Shown piece by piece: positions 24,815-33,199 of a DNA stretch of 64,000 nucleotides (positions are counted from its first letter, which is position 1; every line of letters starts with the position of its first letter). The stretch is from Streptomyces sp. GESEQ-4 (lineage in GTDB: Bacteria; Actinomycetota; Actinomycetes; Streptomycetales; Streptomycetaceae): assembly GCF_017948455.1 (NCBI RefSeq), contig NZ_JAFFSU010000028.1:1-64000 (forward strand), in the 5' to 3' direction. The notes beneath the pieces are model-generated. The model had not been told where the DNA came from and made no database searches. It saw only the letters and a list, made by a program, of their open reading frames with translations. The position numbers and the translations under genes are program-made.

Positions 24815-26193
24815 TCCTTCCGATGCAGCGCCCAGTACAACCCCGCGCTCACCGCGAACCCGACCAGGCACGTGATGTCGCCGAAGGACGGCCACTGCTC
24901 GGGCACCCAGCCGACGTACTTCTCCTGGTTGGAGAAGAACGGCACGGACACCGCGATGCCGGTCAACAGGGCGGCGAAACCGGGCCAGTTGGTGAAGGTG
25001 CGGTCGCCGAGTCGTGGCGCCAGTTCCTCGGCCGGCGTCCGCGCCCGGAGCCACCGCTCGACCAGGACGACCCCGAGCCACGGGCCCACCCAGTACGCGA
25101 TCACCAGCAGGAACGCCTCGTACGCGTGCCCCGCGTCCGCGAGTGACGCCCACGCCGCCGCCGTACCCGCGAGACCGCACAGCACGACGATCGCGCCGCG
25201 CCCGAGCCACACGGGGAGGTTGAGGCCGAGGGAGGTGACCGACATGGCGGAGGAGTAGACGTTCAGGGCGTTCGCGGAGACCGCGCCGAGGATGATGGCG
25301 AGTAGGACCAAGTTGCTGAGCCAGCCCGGGAGATGGCCCGTGAAGGCGCCGGTCGGGGTGGCGCCCTCGGGGGCGACGATCGTCGCCGACGCCGCGCCGA
25401 TCACGGAGACCACCGCCACGGAGACGAAGAGGCCGACGGCCGGGTACAGGGCCGTCCGGAAGCGGTTCGCCGTGCGTGGGAGATAGCGGGAGTAGTCGGA
25501 GGCGCCCGGGTTCCAGCCCGCCGTGTAGCCCCAGGCCGCGCTGAAGGCGAGCAGGAAGCCGCCGATGCCGCCGCCCGCGCCGGGGGCGGCGAGGTCCGCC
25601 TCCTTGAAGGTCCACACCCCGGCCAGCAGGAAGATCACCGCGAGGGCCGGGAACGCGTACTTCTCGAAGGCGTGGACGAAGTTGTGGCCGATGAAGCCGA
25701 TCACGATCTCGGCCGCCACCACCAACAGCAGGGAGGGGAGCGGACGTAGACCGGTCAGGGTGTTGAGCGCGAAGGCGGCGCTCACACTGTTCACGGCGAA
25801 CCAGCCGACCCCGGCGACCAGCGCGTTCACCCCGGAGGGCAGCAGATTCCCCTTGAACCCGAAGGAGAAGCGCCCGATCGCCATCTGCGGGACCCCGAAC
25901 CGCGGGCCGTCCAGCGACAGGATCCCGTGCGTCAGCGCGCCGAGCGCCGTGCCCAGCAGCAGCGCCGCGGTCGCCTGCCAGAAGGTCAGCCCGAAGAAGA
26001 GGACCGAGATCACGCCGATGTAGACGGTCGCGAACTCGATGTTCGGAGACGCCCACGTCCACAGCAACTGCAGGGGACCGCCGTGCCGTTCGGCGTCGGG
26101 GATGGGTTCCGAGCCCGCCGTCTCGACGGCGATGACCTTGTCGCCGTACTCGGGGGCGATCGTGCCGGAGGAGTCGGCGGGAGCTGTCGTCAT
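24790..26193 (-). CDS. NCS1-family cytosine/purine permease
   Basis: Membrane permease of 467 residues with about twelve hydrophobic segments. LLWTWASPNIEFATVYIGVI, FGLTFWQATAALLLGTALGALTHGILS, VPQMAIGRFSFGFKGNLLP and WNPGASDYSRYLPR are NCS1 motifs of the CodB/cytosine permease group. ATG 26193 is preferred to 26217. It should import a nucleobase (cytosine, a purine or hydantoin-like compound). Its position near a cytosine-deaminase-like gene and PucR supports cytosine or purine uptake, although it is separated from them by one gene of unknown function. Confidence 0.9.
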   Translation of the reverse strand: MTTAPADSSGTIAPEYGDKVIAVETAGSEPIPDAERHGGPLQLLWTWASPNIEFATVYIGVISVLFFGLTFWQATAALLLGTALGALTHGILSLDGPRFGVPQMAIGRFSFGFKGNLLPSGVNALVAGVGWFAVNSVSAAFALNTLTGLRPLPSLLLVVAAEIVIGFIGHNFVHAFEKYAFPALAVIFLLAGVWTFKEADLAAPGAGGGIGGFLLAFSAAWGYTAGWNPGASDYSRYLPRTANRFRTALYPAVGLFVSVAVVSVIGAASATIVAPEGATPTGAFTGHLPGWLSNLVLLAIILGAVSANALNVYSSAMSVTSLGLNLPVWLGRGAIVVLCGLAGTAAAWASLADAGHAYEAFLLVIAYWVGPWLGVVLVERWLRARTPAEELAPRLGDRTFTNWPGFAALLTGIAVSVPFFSNQEKYVGWVPEQWPSFGDITCLVGFAVSAGLYWALHRKDQPTSASI

Positions 26194-26284
26194 GCGAGAC
26201 AAGTGTCCGGCCCGCACATGCCCCGGCCCAGGGGCGCATTGCCCGCTTCGGAGGGCTCCGCGGCGTACAGCTTGTCAGCCGTCC

Positions 26285-26608
26285 TCAGTCTTCCTTGGGG
26301 TCGTCGCCGCGCTTCTTGTCCTCCTCGTCCTCGAGGGACTTGAGGAATTCGGGGTTGTCGTCGGGCGCGACGAATTTCGTACGGCGGCCCGGGGAGAAGG
26401 GGGTGATGCCGCTCGCCGGGGTCTTGCGGACCTTGCCCGCCACGAACCAGGCGACCGGGCCGACCAGCACCTGGCCGAAGAGCAGGATGATGAACACCCA
26501 CGCCACCTTCGGCAGCCCCTTCACCTCGTTCTCCGGGGTGTTCAGGCAGTCGATGAAGGCGTAGATCCACAGGGCGAGGACCAGCAGGAGGGGCAGATAC
26601 CTGAGCAT
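26285..26608 (-). CDS. PLDc_N domain small membrane protein
   Basis: A 107-residue protein hidden in a longer open frame. The N-terminus is a membrane helix (YLPLLLVLALWIYAFIDCL), followed by NEVKGLPKVAWVFIILLFGQVLVGPVAWFVAG, which together make the phospholipase-D-nuclease N-terminal (PLDc_N) module: two helices and a short loop, without the catalytic HKD domain. The C-terminal 40 residues are charged (SLEDEEDKKRGDDPKED). Such stand-alone modules are widespread in actinomycetes, often beside the menaquinone genes in this order; their function is unknown. Divergent from the UbiD-like gene. Confidence 0.85.
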   Translation of the reverse strand: MLRYLPLLLVLALWIYAFIDCLNTPENEVKGLPKVAWVFIILLFGQVLVGPVAWFVAGKVRKTPASGITPFSPGRRTKFVAPDDNPEFLKSLEDEEDKKRGDDPKED

Positions 26609-26649
26609 GAAGGCGGTGAACCCCCAGAAGACGGAGAGGGGCTTGGGAC

Positions 26650-26667
26650 GGCCCCGGTGACGGGGCC
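26650..26667. other. perfect GC hairpin in the divergent gap
   Basis: GGCCCCG-GTGA-CGGGGCC is a perfect 7-bp stem with a GNRA-like loop, 29 bases before the UbiD-like start and 42 bases before the PLDc_N start. It could be an operator, or part of the leader of the UbiD-like gene. Confidence 0.5.
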
Positions 26668-26695
26668 AGGGTAGCCCTTGGCCGATACTGGACAC

Positions 26696-28153
26696 ATGGC
26701 TTACGACGATCTTCGCTCCCTGCTCAGGGCGCTGGAGCGCGAGGGTGACCTCAAGCGCATCAAGGCCGAGGTAGACCCGTATCTGGAGGTCGGGGAGATC
26801 GTCGACCGGGTCCAGAAGGCGGGCGGCCCGGCACTGCTCTTCGAGAGCGTGCGCGGCTCCAGCATGCCGCTCGCCATGAACGTCTTCGGGACCGACCGGC
26901 GCCTGCTGAAGGCGCTGGGCCTGAAGTCGTACGCCGAGATCTCCGAGAAGATCGGCGGCCTGCTCCGCCCCGAGCTGCCGCACGGCTTCGTCGGCGTACG
27001 CGAGGCCTTCGGGAAACTCGGCGCGATGACGCACGTACCGCCGAAGAAGGTGAAGTCCGACAGCGCGCCCGTGCAGGACGTCGTTCTGTACGGCGACGAG
27101 GTCGACCTCGACGACCTGCCGGCCCTGTTCACCTGGCCCCAGGACGGCGGCTCCTTCTTCAACCTGGGGCTCACCCACACCAAGGACCCCGAGTCCGGCA
27201 TCCGCAACCTCGGGCTGTACCGCCTCCAGCGCCACGACAAGCGCACCATCGGCATGCACTGGCAGATTCACAAGGACAGCCGGAACCACTACCAGGTCGC
27301 CGCCCGGCGCGGTGAGCGGCTGCCGGTCGCCATCGCTTTCGGATGCCCGCCGGCCGTGACCTACGCCTCGACCGCGCCGCTCCCCGGTGACATCGACGAG
27401 TACCTGTTCGCCGGGTTCATCGCGGGCAAGCGGATCGAGATGGTCGACTGCAAGACCGTGCCGCTGCAAGTGCCGGCGCAGGCGGAGGTCGTCCTGGAGG
27501 GCTGGCTGGAGCCCGGCGAGATGATGCCCGAGGGGCCCTTCGGTGACCACACCGGCTTCTACACCCCGCAGGAGCCCTTCCCCGCCCTGAAGATCGACTG
27601 CGTGACGATGCGGAAGCGGCCGCTCCTGCAGTCGATCGTCGTAGGCCGCCCCCCGACGGAGGACGGACCGCTGGGCCGTGCGACGGAGCGCTTCTTCCTC
27701 CCGCTGCTGAAGGTCATCGTCCCGGACATCGTGGACTACCACCTGCCGGAGGCCGGGGGTTTCCACAACTGTGCGATCGTCTCGATCGACAAGAAGTACC
27801 CCAAGCACGCCCAAAAGGTGATGCACGCCGTATGGGGTGCGCACATGATGTCCCTCACCAAGCTGATCGTCGTCGTCGACGCCGACTGCGACGTCCACGA
27901 TCTGCACGAGGTCGCCTGGCGGGCCCTCGGCAACACGGACTACGCCCGCGACCTCTCGGTCGTGGAGGGTCCGGTCGACCATCTCGACCACGCCTCCTAT
28001 CAGCAGTTCTGGGGCGGCAAGGCGGGCATCGACGCGACGAAGAAGTGGCCCGAGGAGGGCTATACGCGGGACGGCGGGTGGCCCGAGATGGTGCTGTCCG
28101 ACCCGGAGACGGCGGCGAAGGTCGACCGCCGGTGGAAGGAGTACGGCCTTTGA
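26696..28153 (+). CDS. mqnL: UbiD-family decarboxylase of the futalosine menaquinone pathway
   Basis: Prenyl-FMN-dependent decarboxylase of 485 residues, assigned to a late carboxyl-removal step in menaquinone formation after the futalosine route. Motifs: MAYDDLRSLLRALEREGDL at the start, the GMHWQIHKDSRNHYQVA block that binds prenyl-FMN and metal, EVVLEGWLEPGEMMPEGPFGDHTGFY, with the Glu-x-Pro-Glu-Gly-Pro-Phe-Gly catalytic region, and PDIVDYHLPEAGGFHN. ATG 26696 fits the family; an in-frame start at 26678 is unlikely. It overlaps the prenyltransferase gene by four bases, and the cofactor-making UbiX partner is 2 kb downstream. Confidence 0.92.
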   Translation: MAYDDLRSLLRALEREGDLKRIKAEVDPYLEVGEIVDRVQKAGGPALLFESVRGSSMPLAMNVFGTDRRLLKALGLKSYAEISEKIGGLLRPELPHGFVGVREAFGKLGAMTHVPPKKVKSDSAPVQDVVLYGDEVDLDDLPALFTWPQDGGSFFNLGLTHTKDPESGIRNLGLYRLQRHDKRTIGMHWQIHKDSRNHYQVAARRGERLPVAIAFGCPPAVTYASTAPLPGDIDEYLFAGFIAGKRIEMVDCKTVPLQVPAQAEVVLEGWLEPGEMMPEGPFGDHTGFYTPQEPFPALKIDCVTMRKRPLLQSIVVGRPPTEDGPLGRATERFFLPLLKVIVPDIVDYHLPEAGGFHNCAIVSIDKKYPKHAQKVMHAVWGAHMMSLTKLIVVVDADCDVHDLHEVAWRALGNTDYARDLSVVEGPVDHLDHASYQQFWGGKAGIDATKKWPEEGYTRDGGWPEMVLSDPETAAKVDRRWKEYGL

Positions 28154-29052
28154 GTTCCGCATCCGCCGCGATCCCGCAGCCGGGACGCACCAAGGCGTTT
28201 CTGCGTCTGGTGATGATCGAGCACTCGGTCTTCGCGCTTCCCTTCGCTTACATCGCCGCGCTCACCGCGATGTTCCAGTGGGACCGGAACATTCACTGGG
28301 GCCGGCTGCTGCTGGTGACGATCTGCATGGTCGGGCTGCGCACCTTCGCGATGGCCGTGAACCGGATCATCGACCGTGAGATCGATGCCCGTAATCCCCG
28401 GACGGCGCAGCGTGAGCTGGTCACCGGTGCGATGTCGGTGAAGCACGCCTGGACCGGTGCGTTGATCGCCGTGGTGGTCTTTCTGGGCTCGGCGGCGCTG
28501 CTCAATCCGCTGTGTCTGGCCCTCGCGCCCGTCGCGGTGATTCCGATGGTGGTGTACCCCTACGGCAAGCGGTTCACGAACTTTCCGCAGGCCATCCTTG
28601 GTCTGGCTCAGGCGATGGGGCCGGTCGGCGGGTGGCTGGCGATCACCGGTGAGTGGTCCTGGGACGCGGTAATCCTGGGGCTCGCCGTCGGTATCTGGAT
28701 CGGTGGGTTCGATCTGATCTACGCCTGCCAGGATGTCGAGACCGATCGTGAGATCGGGGTGATGTCGGTTCCGGCCCGCTTCGGGATTCCGGCGGCGGTG
28801 TGGGGGGCGCGGGTCTGCCATGCGGTGACGACGGCCCTGTTCGTCTGGTACGCGGTGGTGACGGATGCGGGCTTCTTTTTCTGGTTCGGTCTGCTGATTG
28901 TCGCGAGTGCGTTCATTTACGAGCACTCGATTGTGCGGCCGCGTGATCTGTCGCGGCTGAACAGGGCGTTCTTCAGTGTGAACGGGTTTATTGGGATCGC
29001 GTTGTTCGTGTGTGCGTTGCTGGATCTGATGGTGCGGGGGTTGACGGTCTAG
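28150..29052 (+). CDS. mqnP: UbiA-family prenyltransferase of menaquinone biosynthesis
   Basis: Integral membrane aromatic prenyltransferase of 300 residues with eight or nine hydrophobic segments. The two polyprenyl-diphosphate/Mg motifs are NRIIDREIDARN (Asn71, Asp75, Asp79) and YACQDVETDREIG. It attaches the polyprenyl chain to the naphthoquinone precursor. The start is TTG 28150 inside the UbiD stop (TTGA overlap), giving MSSASAAIPQPGRTK; no ATG fits. The frame extends far upstream through the UbiD gene as shadow. Tight coupling with the UbiD gene supports the menaquinone role. Confidence 0.92.
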   Translation: MSSASAAIPQPGRTKAFLRLVMIEHSVFALPFAYIAALTAMFQWDRNIHWGRLLLVTICMVGLRTFAMAVNRIIDREIDARNPRTAQRELVTGAMSVKHAWTGALIAVVVFLGSAALLNPLCLALAPVAVIPMVVYPYGKRFTNFPQAILGLAQAMGPVGGWLAITGEWSWDAVILGLAVGIWIGGFDLIYACQDVETDREIGVMSVPARFGIPAAVWGARVCHAVTTALFVWYAVVTDAGFFFWFGLLIVASAFIYEHSIVRPRDLSRLNRAFFSVNGFIGIALFVCALLDLMVRGLTV

Positions 29053-29085
29053 GGGTCTAGGGGCGGTCTGTCGTTGGTTGTCTGC

Positions 29086-29137
29086 GGGCCGGTGGGGGCT
29101 TGTCGCGCAGTTCCCCGCGCCCCTATCGGGGCGCTGC
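29086..29137 (+). repeat. dispersed intergenic palindromic repeat, copy B
   Basis: CCGGTGGGGGCTTGTCGCGC followed by AGTTCCCCGCGCCCCTATCGGGGCGCTGC. The CGCCCC-TAT-CGGGGCG part can form a hairpin. It lies between the prenyltransferase stop and the convergent rhomboid stop, where it could serve as a terminator. Confidence 0.85.
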
Positions 29138-29167
29138 AGAGCCGTGGGTGACTTTGCCTGGGTCGCC

Positions 29168-30073
29168 TTAGGCTCCGCGCGTGGGTATCGCGGGGCGGCG
29201 GAACAGGTAGGCCGCTACGACTCCTGACACCAGGCCGATCAGATGGCCCTGCCAACTGACGCTGGTCTGGGTGGGGGCCAGGCCGGACAGGATGGAGCCG
29301 CCCCAGACCGCGGCTATCAGGAGGCCGACGAGGATGCCGAGTGGGCGGCGTTCCACGAAGCCGGTCACCAGGAGGAAGCCGAAGAGGCCGAAGATCAGGC
29401 CGGAGGCGCCCGCGGTGTTGCTGTGCGCCGGGGATATGAGCCATACACCCAGTCCGTCCGCGACGATGATCAGCGCGCAGACGAGGGCGAACCGGCGCAG
29501 GCCGCCGAGGGCCGCGAGGAAGCCGAGGACCAGCAGCGGCACGCTGTTGGCGGCGACATGGGCGAAGCCGAAGTGGAGGAACGCGGCGGGCACGATGTCG
29601 ATCAGCTCGGACGGTTCGCGCGGGGTGATGCCGAGGCCGTCCAGCGCATGGCCGCTGATCACGTCGACCACTTCCAGCAGCCACAGCAGGGCCACCCAGC
29701 CCACCACCACCTTGGCCGCGGTCCTCGCCCGATCACCCCGCGTCAACGCAAGGCCCGCACCGGATCCGGCGGCACCCCTCGCCGCGCCAGATCGCCAGCT
29801 GGAGCCTGCGCCGAACCGCCCACCCGAGCCACCGGAGCCCGCCCCGAACCGCGAACCAGAGCCCGGGCCGGACGGCCCACCGGAGCCCGCGCCAGTCCGC
29901 CACTTTGAGCCCGGCCGCTCACCGGAGCCTGCCCCGAACCGCCACCCGGAGCCCGCGCCAGACCGCCACCCGGAGCCGCCACCCGGCCGCCCACCGGAGT
30001 CTCCACCTGCCCCGGCACCAGACCCCGCACCCATACCCGCCATGGCATCCCCCAGCCCTAGCCCGTCACTCAT
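29168..30073 (-). CDS. rhomboid-family intramembrane serine protease with Gly/Ser-rich N-terminus
   Basis: A 301-residue membrane protein. Residues about 16-105 are low complexity, built from repeats such as GSGWRSGAGS and RFGAGSG. Residues about 118-292 form six hydrophobic segments with HFGFAHVAANSVPL (rhomboid TM2 His/Asn), the nucleophile motif TAGASGLIFG (Ser224) and SWQGHLIGL (catalytic His277). It should cleave membrane-spanning substrates. The basic, glycine-rich N-terminus is unusual and may bind surfaces or be unstructured. It lies between mqnP and mqnM but on the opposite strand, so a pathway link is not implied. The start is ATG 30073, 60 bp from the mqnM start. Confidence 0.88.
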   Translation of the reverse strand: MSDGLGLGDAMAGMGAGSGAGAGGDSGGRPGGGSGWRSGAGSGWRFGAGSGERPGSKWRTGAGSGGPSGPGSGSRFGAGSGGSGGRFGAGSSWRSGAARGAAGSGAGLALTRGDRARTAAKVVVGWVALLWLLEVVDVISGHALDGLGITPREPSELIDIVPAAFLHFGFAHVAANSVPLLVLGFLAALGGLRRFALVCALIIVADGLGVWLISPAHSNTAGASGLIFGLFGFLLVTGFVERRPLGILVGLLIAAVWGGSILSGLAPTQTSVSWQGHLIGLVSGVVAAYLFRRPAIPTRGA

Positions 30074-30133
30074 AGCAACGGCCCGCACCCCTCGGCCGGT
30101 TCCCGGGGTGGGGAGCCGGATAGGCTCGGTGTC

Positions 30134-30817
30134 GTGAACCGAGTCAAGCCAGGAGAGACGGCGCGTACGCCTTGGATCGTAGGGGTGTCCGGCGCCTCCG
30201 GCACCCCGTATGCCGCCGCCGTGCTGCGCGCGCTGCTGGTCGCGGGCGAGAGTGTCGACCTGGTCGTCAGCCGGGCCTCCCGGCTCACCCTGCTCGATGA
30301 GACCGGCATCGCCTTCCGGGACGCCCACTGGCGAGACGACCTGCGGGAATGGCTGGCGCGAGGAGCCGACGGCAAGCCGGAGGCCTTCGCCGTGGACCTC
30401 GCCGGCGTACGGCACTGGAGCGCCGGTGACCTGGCCGCGGGCCCGTCCTCGGGGTCGTACCCCGCCAAGGGGATGCTGATCGTGCCCGCCTCCACCGCCT
30501 GCGTCGCGGGCGTCGCGCTCGGGCTGTCGAAGGACCTGCTCCAGCGTGCGGCGAGCGTGACCCTGAAAGAGGGCCGCAAGCTCGTCGTCGCCGTACGCGA
30601 GGCACCGCTCAACGGGCAGACCCTGCGCCACCTGGTGACACTGGACGACGCGGGCGCGACCGTCGTGCCCACCTCGCCCGCCTTCTACCAGGGGGCCACA
30701 CACATCCAGGACCTGGTGGACTTCGTGGCCGGCCGGATCCTGGACGCGGCCGGTGTCGAGCACGATCTCTACCGCCGCTGGAAGGGCGAACTCGGCGGCG
30801 GGTCCGGCGCAACCTGA
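30134..30817 (+). CDS. mqnM: UbiX-family flavin prenyltransferase of the menaquinone pathway
   Basis: Enzyme of 227 residues that joins dimethylallyl phosphate to FMN to make prenyl-FMN, the cofactor of UbiD-type decarboxylases. Motifs: GVSGASGTPYA (17-27, FMN binding), MLIVPASTACVAGVALGLSKDLLQRAASVTLKEGRKLVVAVREAPLN and TLRHLVTLDDAGATVVPTSPAFYQG. The GTG start yields the family N-terminus. Its partner is the UbiD-like gene at 26.7 kb. The region up to the next gene holds a palindrome and a direct repeat that may regulate the downstream Lrp gene. Confidence 0.93.
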   Translation: MNRVKPGETARTPWIVGVSGASGTPYAAAVLRALLVAGESVDLVVSRASRLTLLDETGIAFRDAHWRDDLREWLARGADGKPEAFAVDLAGVRHWSAGDLAAGPSSGSYPAKGMLIVPASTACVAGVALGLSKDLLQRAASVTLKEGRKLVVAVREAPLNGQTLRHLVTLDDAGATVVPTSPAFYQGATHIQDLVDFVAGRILDAAGVEHDLYRRWKGELGGGSGAT

Positions 30818-30832
30818 ACCACCGACCCTCTG

Positions 30833-30907
30833 AGTCACTGAGTGACTGGGCAACGCCCGAAGACTCGTCACCTCTATATCTCTCTTCGACCTATATCTCT
30901 ATCGACC
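30833..30907. promoter_or_regulatory. palindrome and 17-bp-period direct repeat upstream of an Lrp gene
   Basis: AGTCACT-G-AGTGACT (30833-30847) is a perfect 15-bp palindrome. CTATATCTCT occurs at 30874-30883 and 30891-30900, each followed by a TCGAC-type sequence, making a direct repeat with 17-bp period. Both are AT-rich compared with the surroundings and lie within 100 bp of the Lrp start, as expected for autoregulatory Lrp sites. Confidence 0.5.
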
Positions 30908-30932
30908 TAATCAGCGGAAGGCTTCGAATCGC

Positions 30933-31388
30933 ATGGACGCGGTGGACAGGCAGCTCATCCAGGCCCTGAGAGAGAACGGCCGGGCCTCGTACGCGGAGCT
31001 GGGGCGCCTCGTCGGCCTGTCGGGACCCAGCGTCACCGACCGCATCAACCGGCTGGAGGCGGCCGGCGTCATCACCGGCTACCGCGCCACCGTCGACGCC
31101 GCCTCGCTCGGCCTCGGCGTCACCGCGCTGATCGGCATCTCGCTCTCCGACGCCACCGACCACGAGGACGTGGCCCGGCGACTGAGGGATCTCTCCGAGA
31201 TCGAGGACTGCTGGTTCATCGCCGGCGAGGACTCCTACATGCTCAAGGTGCGCGCCGCCGACGTGGACGGCCTGGAGAAGATCATCCGCCGGCTCAGTGG
31301 CACCAAGGGCGTCTCCCGGACCCGTACCACGATCGTGCTCTCCACGAAGTGGGAGAACCGGGTCGGAGAACTCCCCGAAGAAGCGTAG
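30933..31388 (+). CDS. Lrp/AsnC-family transcriptional regulator
   Basis: A standard 151-residue Lrp protein: AsnC helix-turn-helix at 1-60 (MDAVDRQLIQALRENGRASYAELGRLVGLSGPSVTDRINRLEAAGVITGYR) and a RAM ligand-binding domain after it (ISLSDATDHEDVARRLRDLSEIEDCWFIAGEDSYMLKV). It sits 41 bp upstream of mqnE and just after the UbiX gene, so it may regulate the menaquinone genes or itself in response to an amino acid; only the position supports this. Upstream repeats are candidate operators. Confidence 0.93.
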   Translation: MDAVDRQLIQALRENGRASYAELGRLVGLSGPSVTDRINRLEAAGVITGYRATVDAASLGLGVTALIGISLSDATDHEDVARRLRDLSEIEDCWFIAGEDSYMLKVRAADVDGLEKIIRRLSGTKGVSRTRTTIVLSTKWENRVGELPEEA

Positions 31389-31429
31389 GCGTACGGTTGT
31401 CGAGGCTGTCTGAGAAAGGTGTGACCCCC

Positions 31430-32593
31430 ATGGACGTCGGGCTCAAGCGCGAGCTGGAGCAGAAGGTCAGGGCCGGTGAGCGGCTGACCCGTGAGGACGG
31501 CATCGCGCTCTACGAGTCGGACGACCTGGCCTGGCTGGGCGGGCTGGCGCACGAGGTGCGGACGCGCAAGAACGGCGACGTCGTGCACTTCAACGTCAAC
31601 CGGCACCTCAACATGACCAACGTGTGCACGGCCTCCTGCGCCTACTGCTCGTTCCAGCGCAAGCCGGGCGAGAAGGACGCGTACACGATGCGCATCGAGG
31701 AGGCCGTGAAGCTCGCCAAGTCGATGGAGGGCGAGAACCTCACCGAGCTGCACATCGTCAACGGGCTGCACCCCAATCTTCCGTGGCGGTACTACCCCCG
31801 CTCCCTGCGCGAGCTGAAGGCGGCCCTCCCGGACGTATCGCTCAAGGCGTTCACGGCGACGGAGATCCACCACTTCGAGACGATCTCCGGGCTGAGCGCG
31901 TCCGAGATCCTCGACGAGCTGATCGACGCCGGTCTTGAGTCCCTCACCGGCGGCGGCGCGGAGATCTTCGACTGGGAGGTGCGGCAGCACATCGTGGACC
32001 ACCGCACCCACTGGGAGGACTGGTCCCGCATCCACCGGCTGGCGCACGAGAAGGGTCTGAAGACCCCCTGCACCATGCTGTACGGCCACATCGAGGAGCC
32101 GCGGCACCGCGTCGACCACGTGCTCCGGCTCCGTGAGCTGCAGGACGAGACGAACGGCTTCCAGGTCTTCATCCCGCTGCGCTACCAGCACGACTTCGTC
32201 GACATGAAGGACGGCAAGGTACGCAACCGCCTCCAGGCGCGCACGCAGATGGCGACGGGTGCGGAGGCCCTGAAGACCTTCGCCGTCTCCCGTCTCCTCT
32301 TCGACAACGTCCCGCACGTCAAGGTCTTCTGGGTCATGCACGGCGTCCAGACCGCGCAGCTGGCCCTCCAGCACGGCGCCGACGACATGGACGGGTCGGT
32401 CGTCGAGTACAAGATCACGCACGACGCGGACGACTTCGGTACGCCGAACAAGCTCACCCGTGAGGATCTGCTGGACCTGATCCGGGATGCGGGGTTCCGG
32501 CCGGTGGAGCGGAACACGCGGTACGAGATCATTCGGGAGTACGAGGGTCCGGACCCGGAGCGCCGGGAGTCGCCGCAGCCGATGCGGGTGTGA
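31430..32593 (+). CDS. mqnE: aminofutalosine synthase MqnE
   Basis: Radical SAM enzyme of 387 residues that joins an adenosyl radical to 3-enolpyruvylbenzoate (the MqnA product) to form aminofutalosine. The cluster motif CTASCAYC gives Cys66, Cys70 and Cys73, preceded by VVHFNVNRHLNMTNVC. LHIVNGLHPNLPWRYY and the C-terminal THDADDFGTPNKLTREDLLDLIRDAGFRPVERNT are MqnE-like. ATG 31430 fits better than the upstream in-frame start at 31349. A likely unit with the Lrp gene upstream. Downstream lies a gene remnant. Confidence 0.95.
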   Translation: MDVGLKRELEQKVRAGERLTREDGIALYESDDLAWLGGLAHEVRTRKNGDVVHFNVNRHLNMTNVCTASCAYCSFQRKPGEKDAYTMRIEEAVKLAKSMEGENLTELHIVNGLHPNLPWRYYPRSLRELKAALPDVSLKAFTATEIHHFETISGLSASEILDELIDAGLESLTGGGAEIFDWEVRQHIVDHRTHWEDWSRIHRLAHEKGLKTPCTMLYGHIEEPRHRVDHVLRLRELQDETNGFQVFIPLRYQHDFVDMKDGKVRNRLQARTQMATGAEALKTFAVSRLLFDNVPHVKVFWVMHGVQTAQLALQHGADDMDGSVVEYKITHDADDFGTPNKLTREDLLDLIRDAGFRPVERNTRYEIIREYEGPDPERRESPQPMRV

Positions 32594-32639
32594 TTTCGCT
32601 TTACATCACCGCAGTTCAGGGCTGATACAGGGCTTGGGT

Positions 32640-33137
32640 GGTCCCGGCGAGGGCCCGGGCAAGATCCCGCACCAGGTGCTCGGGGATGTGGTCGGGTTCA
32701 TGTATGGAGGGCCCGCCACCACCTCCATGACCGGCGAGTGGTTCGCCGCGGCCGAGGCAGGCAAACCCGTCTTCTACGGCGACACCACCAAGCGCTGGAG
32801 CTGGGTCCACGTCGACGACCTCGCCGACGCCTACGTCCGCATCCTCGACAACCCGACCGCCGTGGACGGCGAGGTGTTCGTCGTCGCCGACGACCAGCGC
32901 CTGCCCGCCCTGGACATGCAGCGCGTCGCCGTGCGCGCGGCCGGATACACCGGCGAGATCATCCTGGAGACCGCGGAGGCCGGCGGGATGATGCAGATGA
33001 CCGCCGACCAGGACGAACTCGTCACGAGCGCGAAGGCGCACCGCCTGCTCGGCTGGCGCCCCCGCCACGCCTCGTTCACCGACAACCCCGAGCAGCACTA
33101 CCGCGCGTGGAAGGCCGGCCGGTCGAGCACCGACTGA
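32640..33137 (+). pseudogene. C-terminal remnant of an NAD(P)-dependent epimerase/dehydratase
   Basis: The frame from about 32640 encodes only the distal part of a short-chain epimerase: GPGEGPGKIPHQVLGD, TTKRWSWVHVDDLADAYVRILD, GEVFVVADDQRLPALDMQRVAVRAAGY and a C-terminal KAHRLLGWRPRHASFTDN. The N-terminal Rossmann GxxGxxG motif and the YxxxK active site are absent; upstream bases belong to mqnE and a short gap. ATG 32700 could initiate a 145-residue fragment but has no clear ribosome-binding site. Best read as a 5'-truncated gene. Confidence 0.75.
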
Positions 33138-33199
33138 ACACGCGGCGGGGCGGAGGCGCGAGACCGCGCTGACAGGGCCGAGGTGGGTACTCGGGCCGC

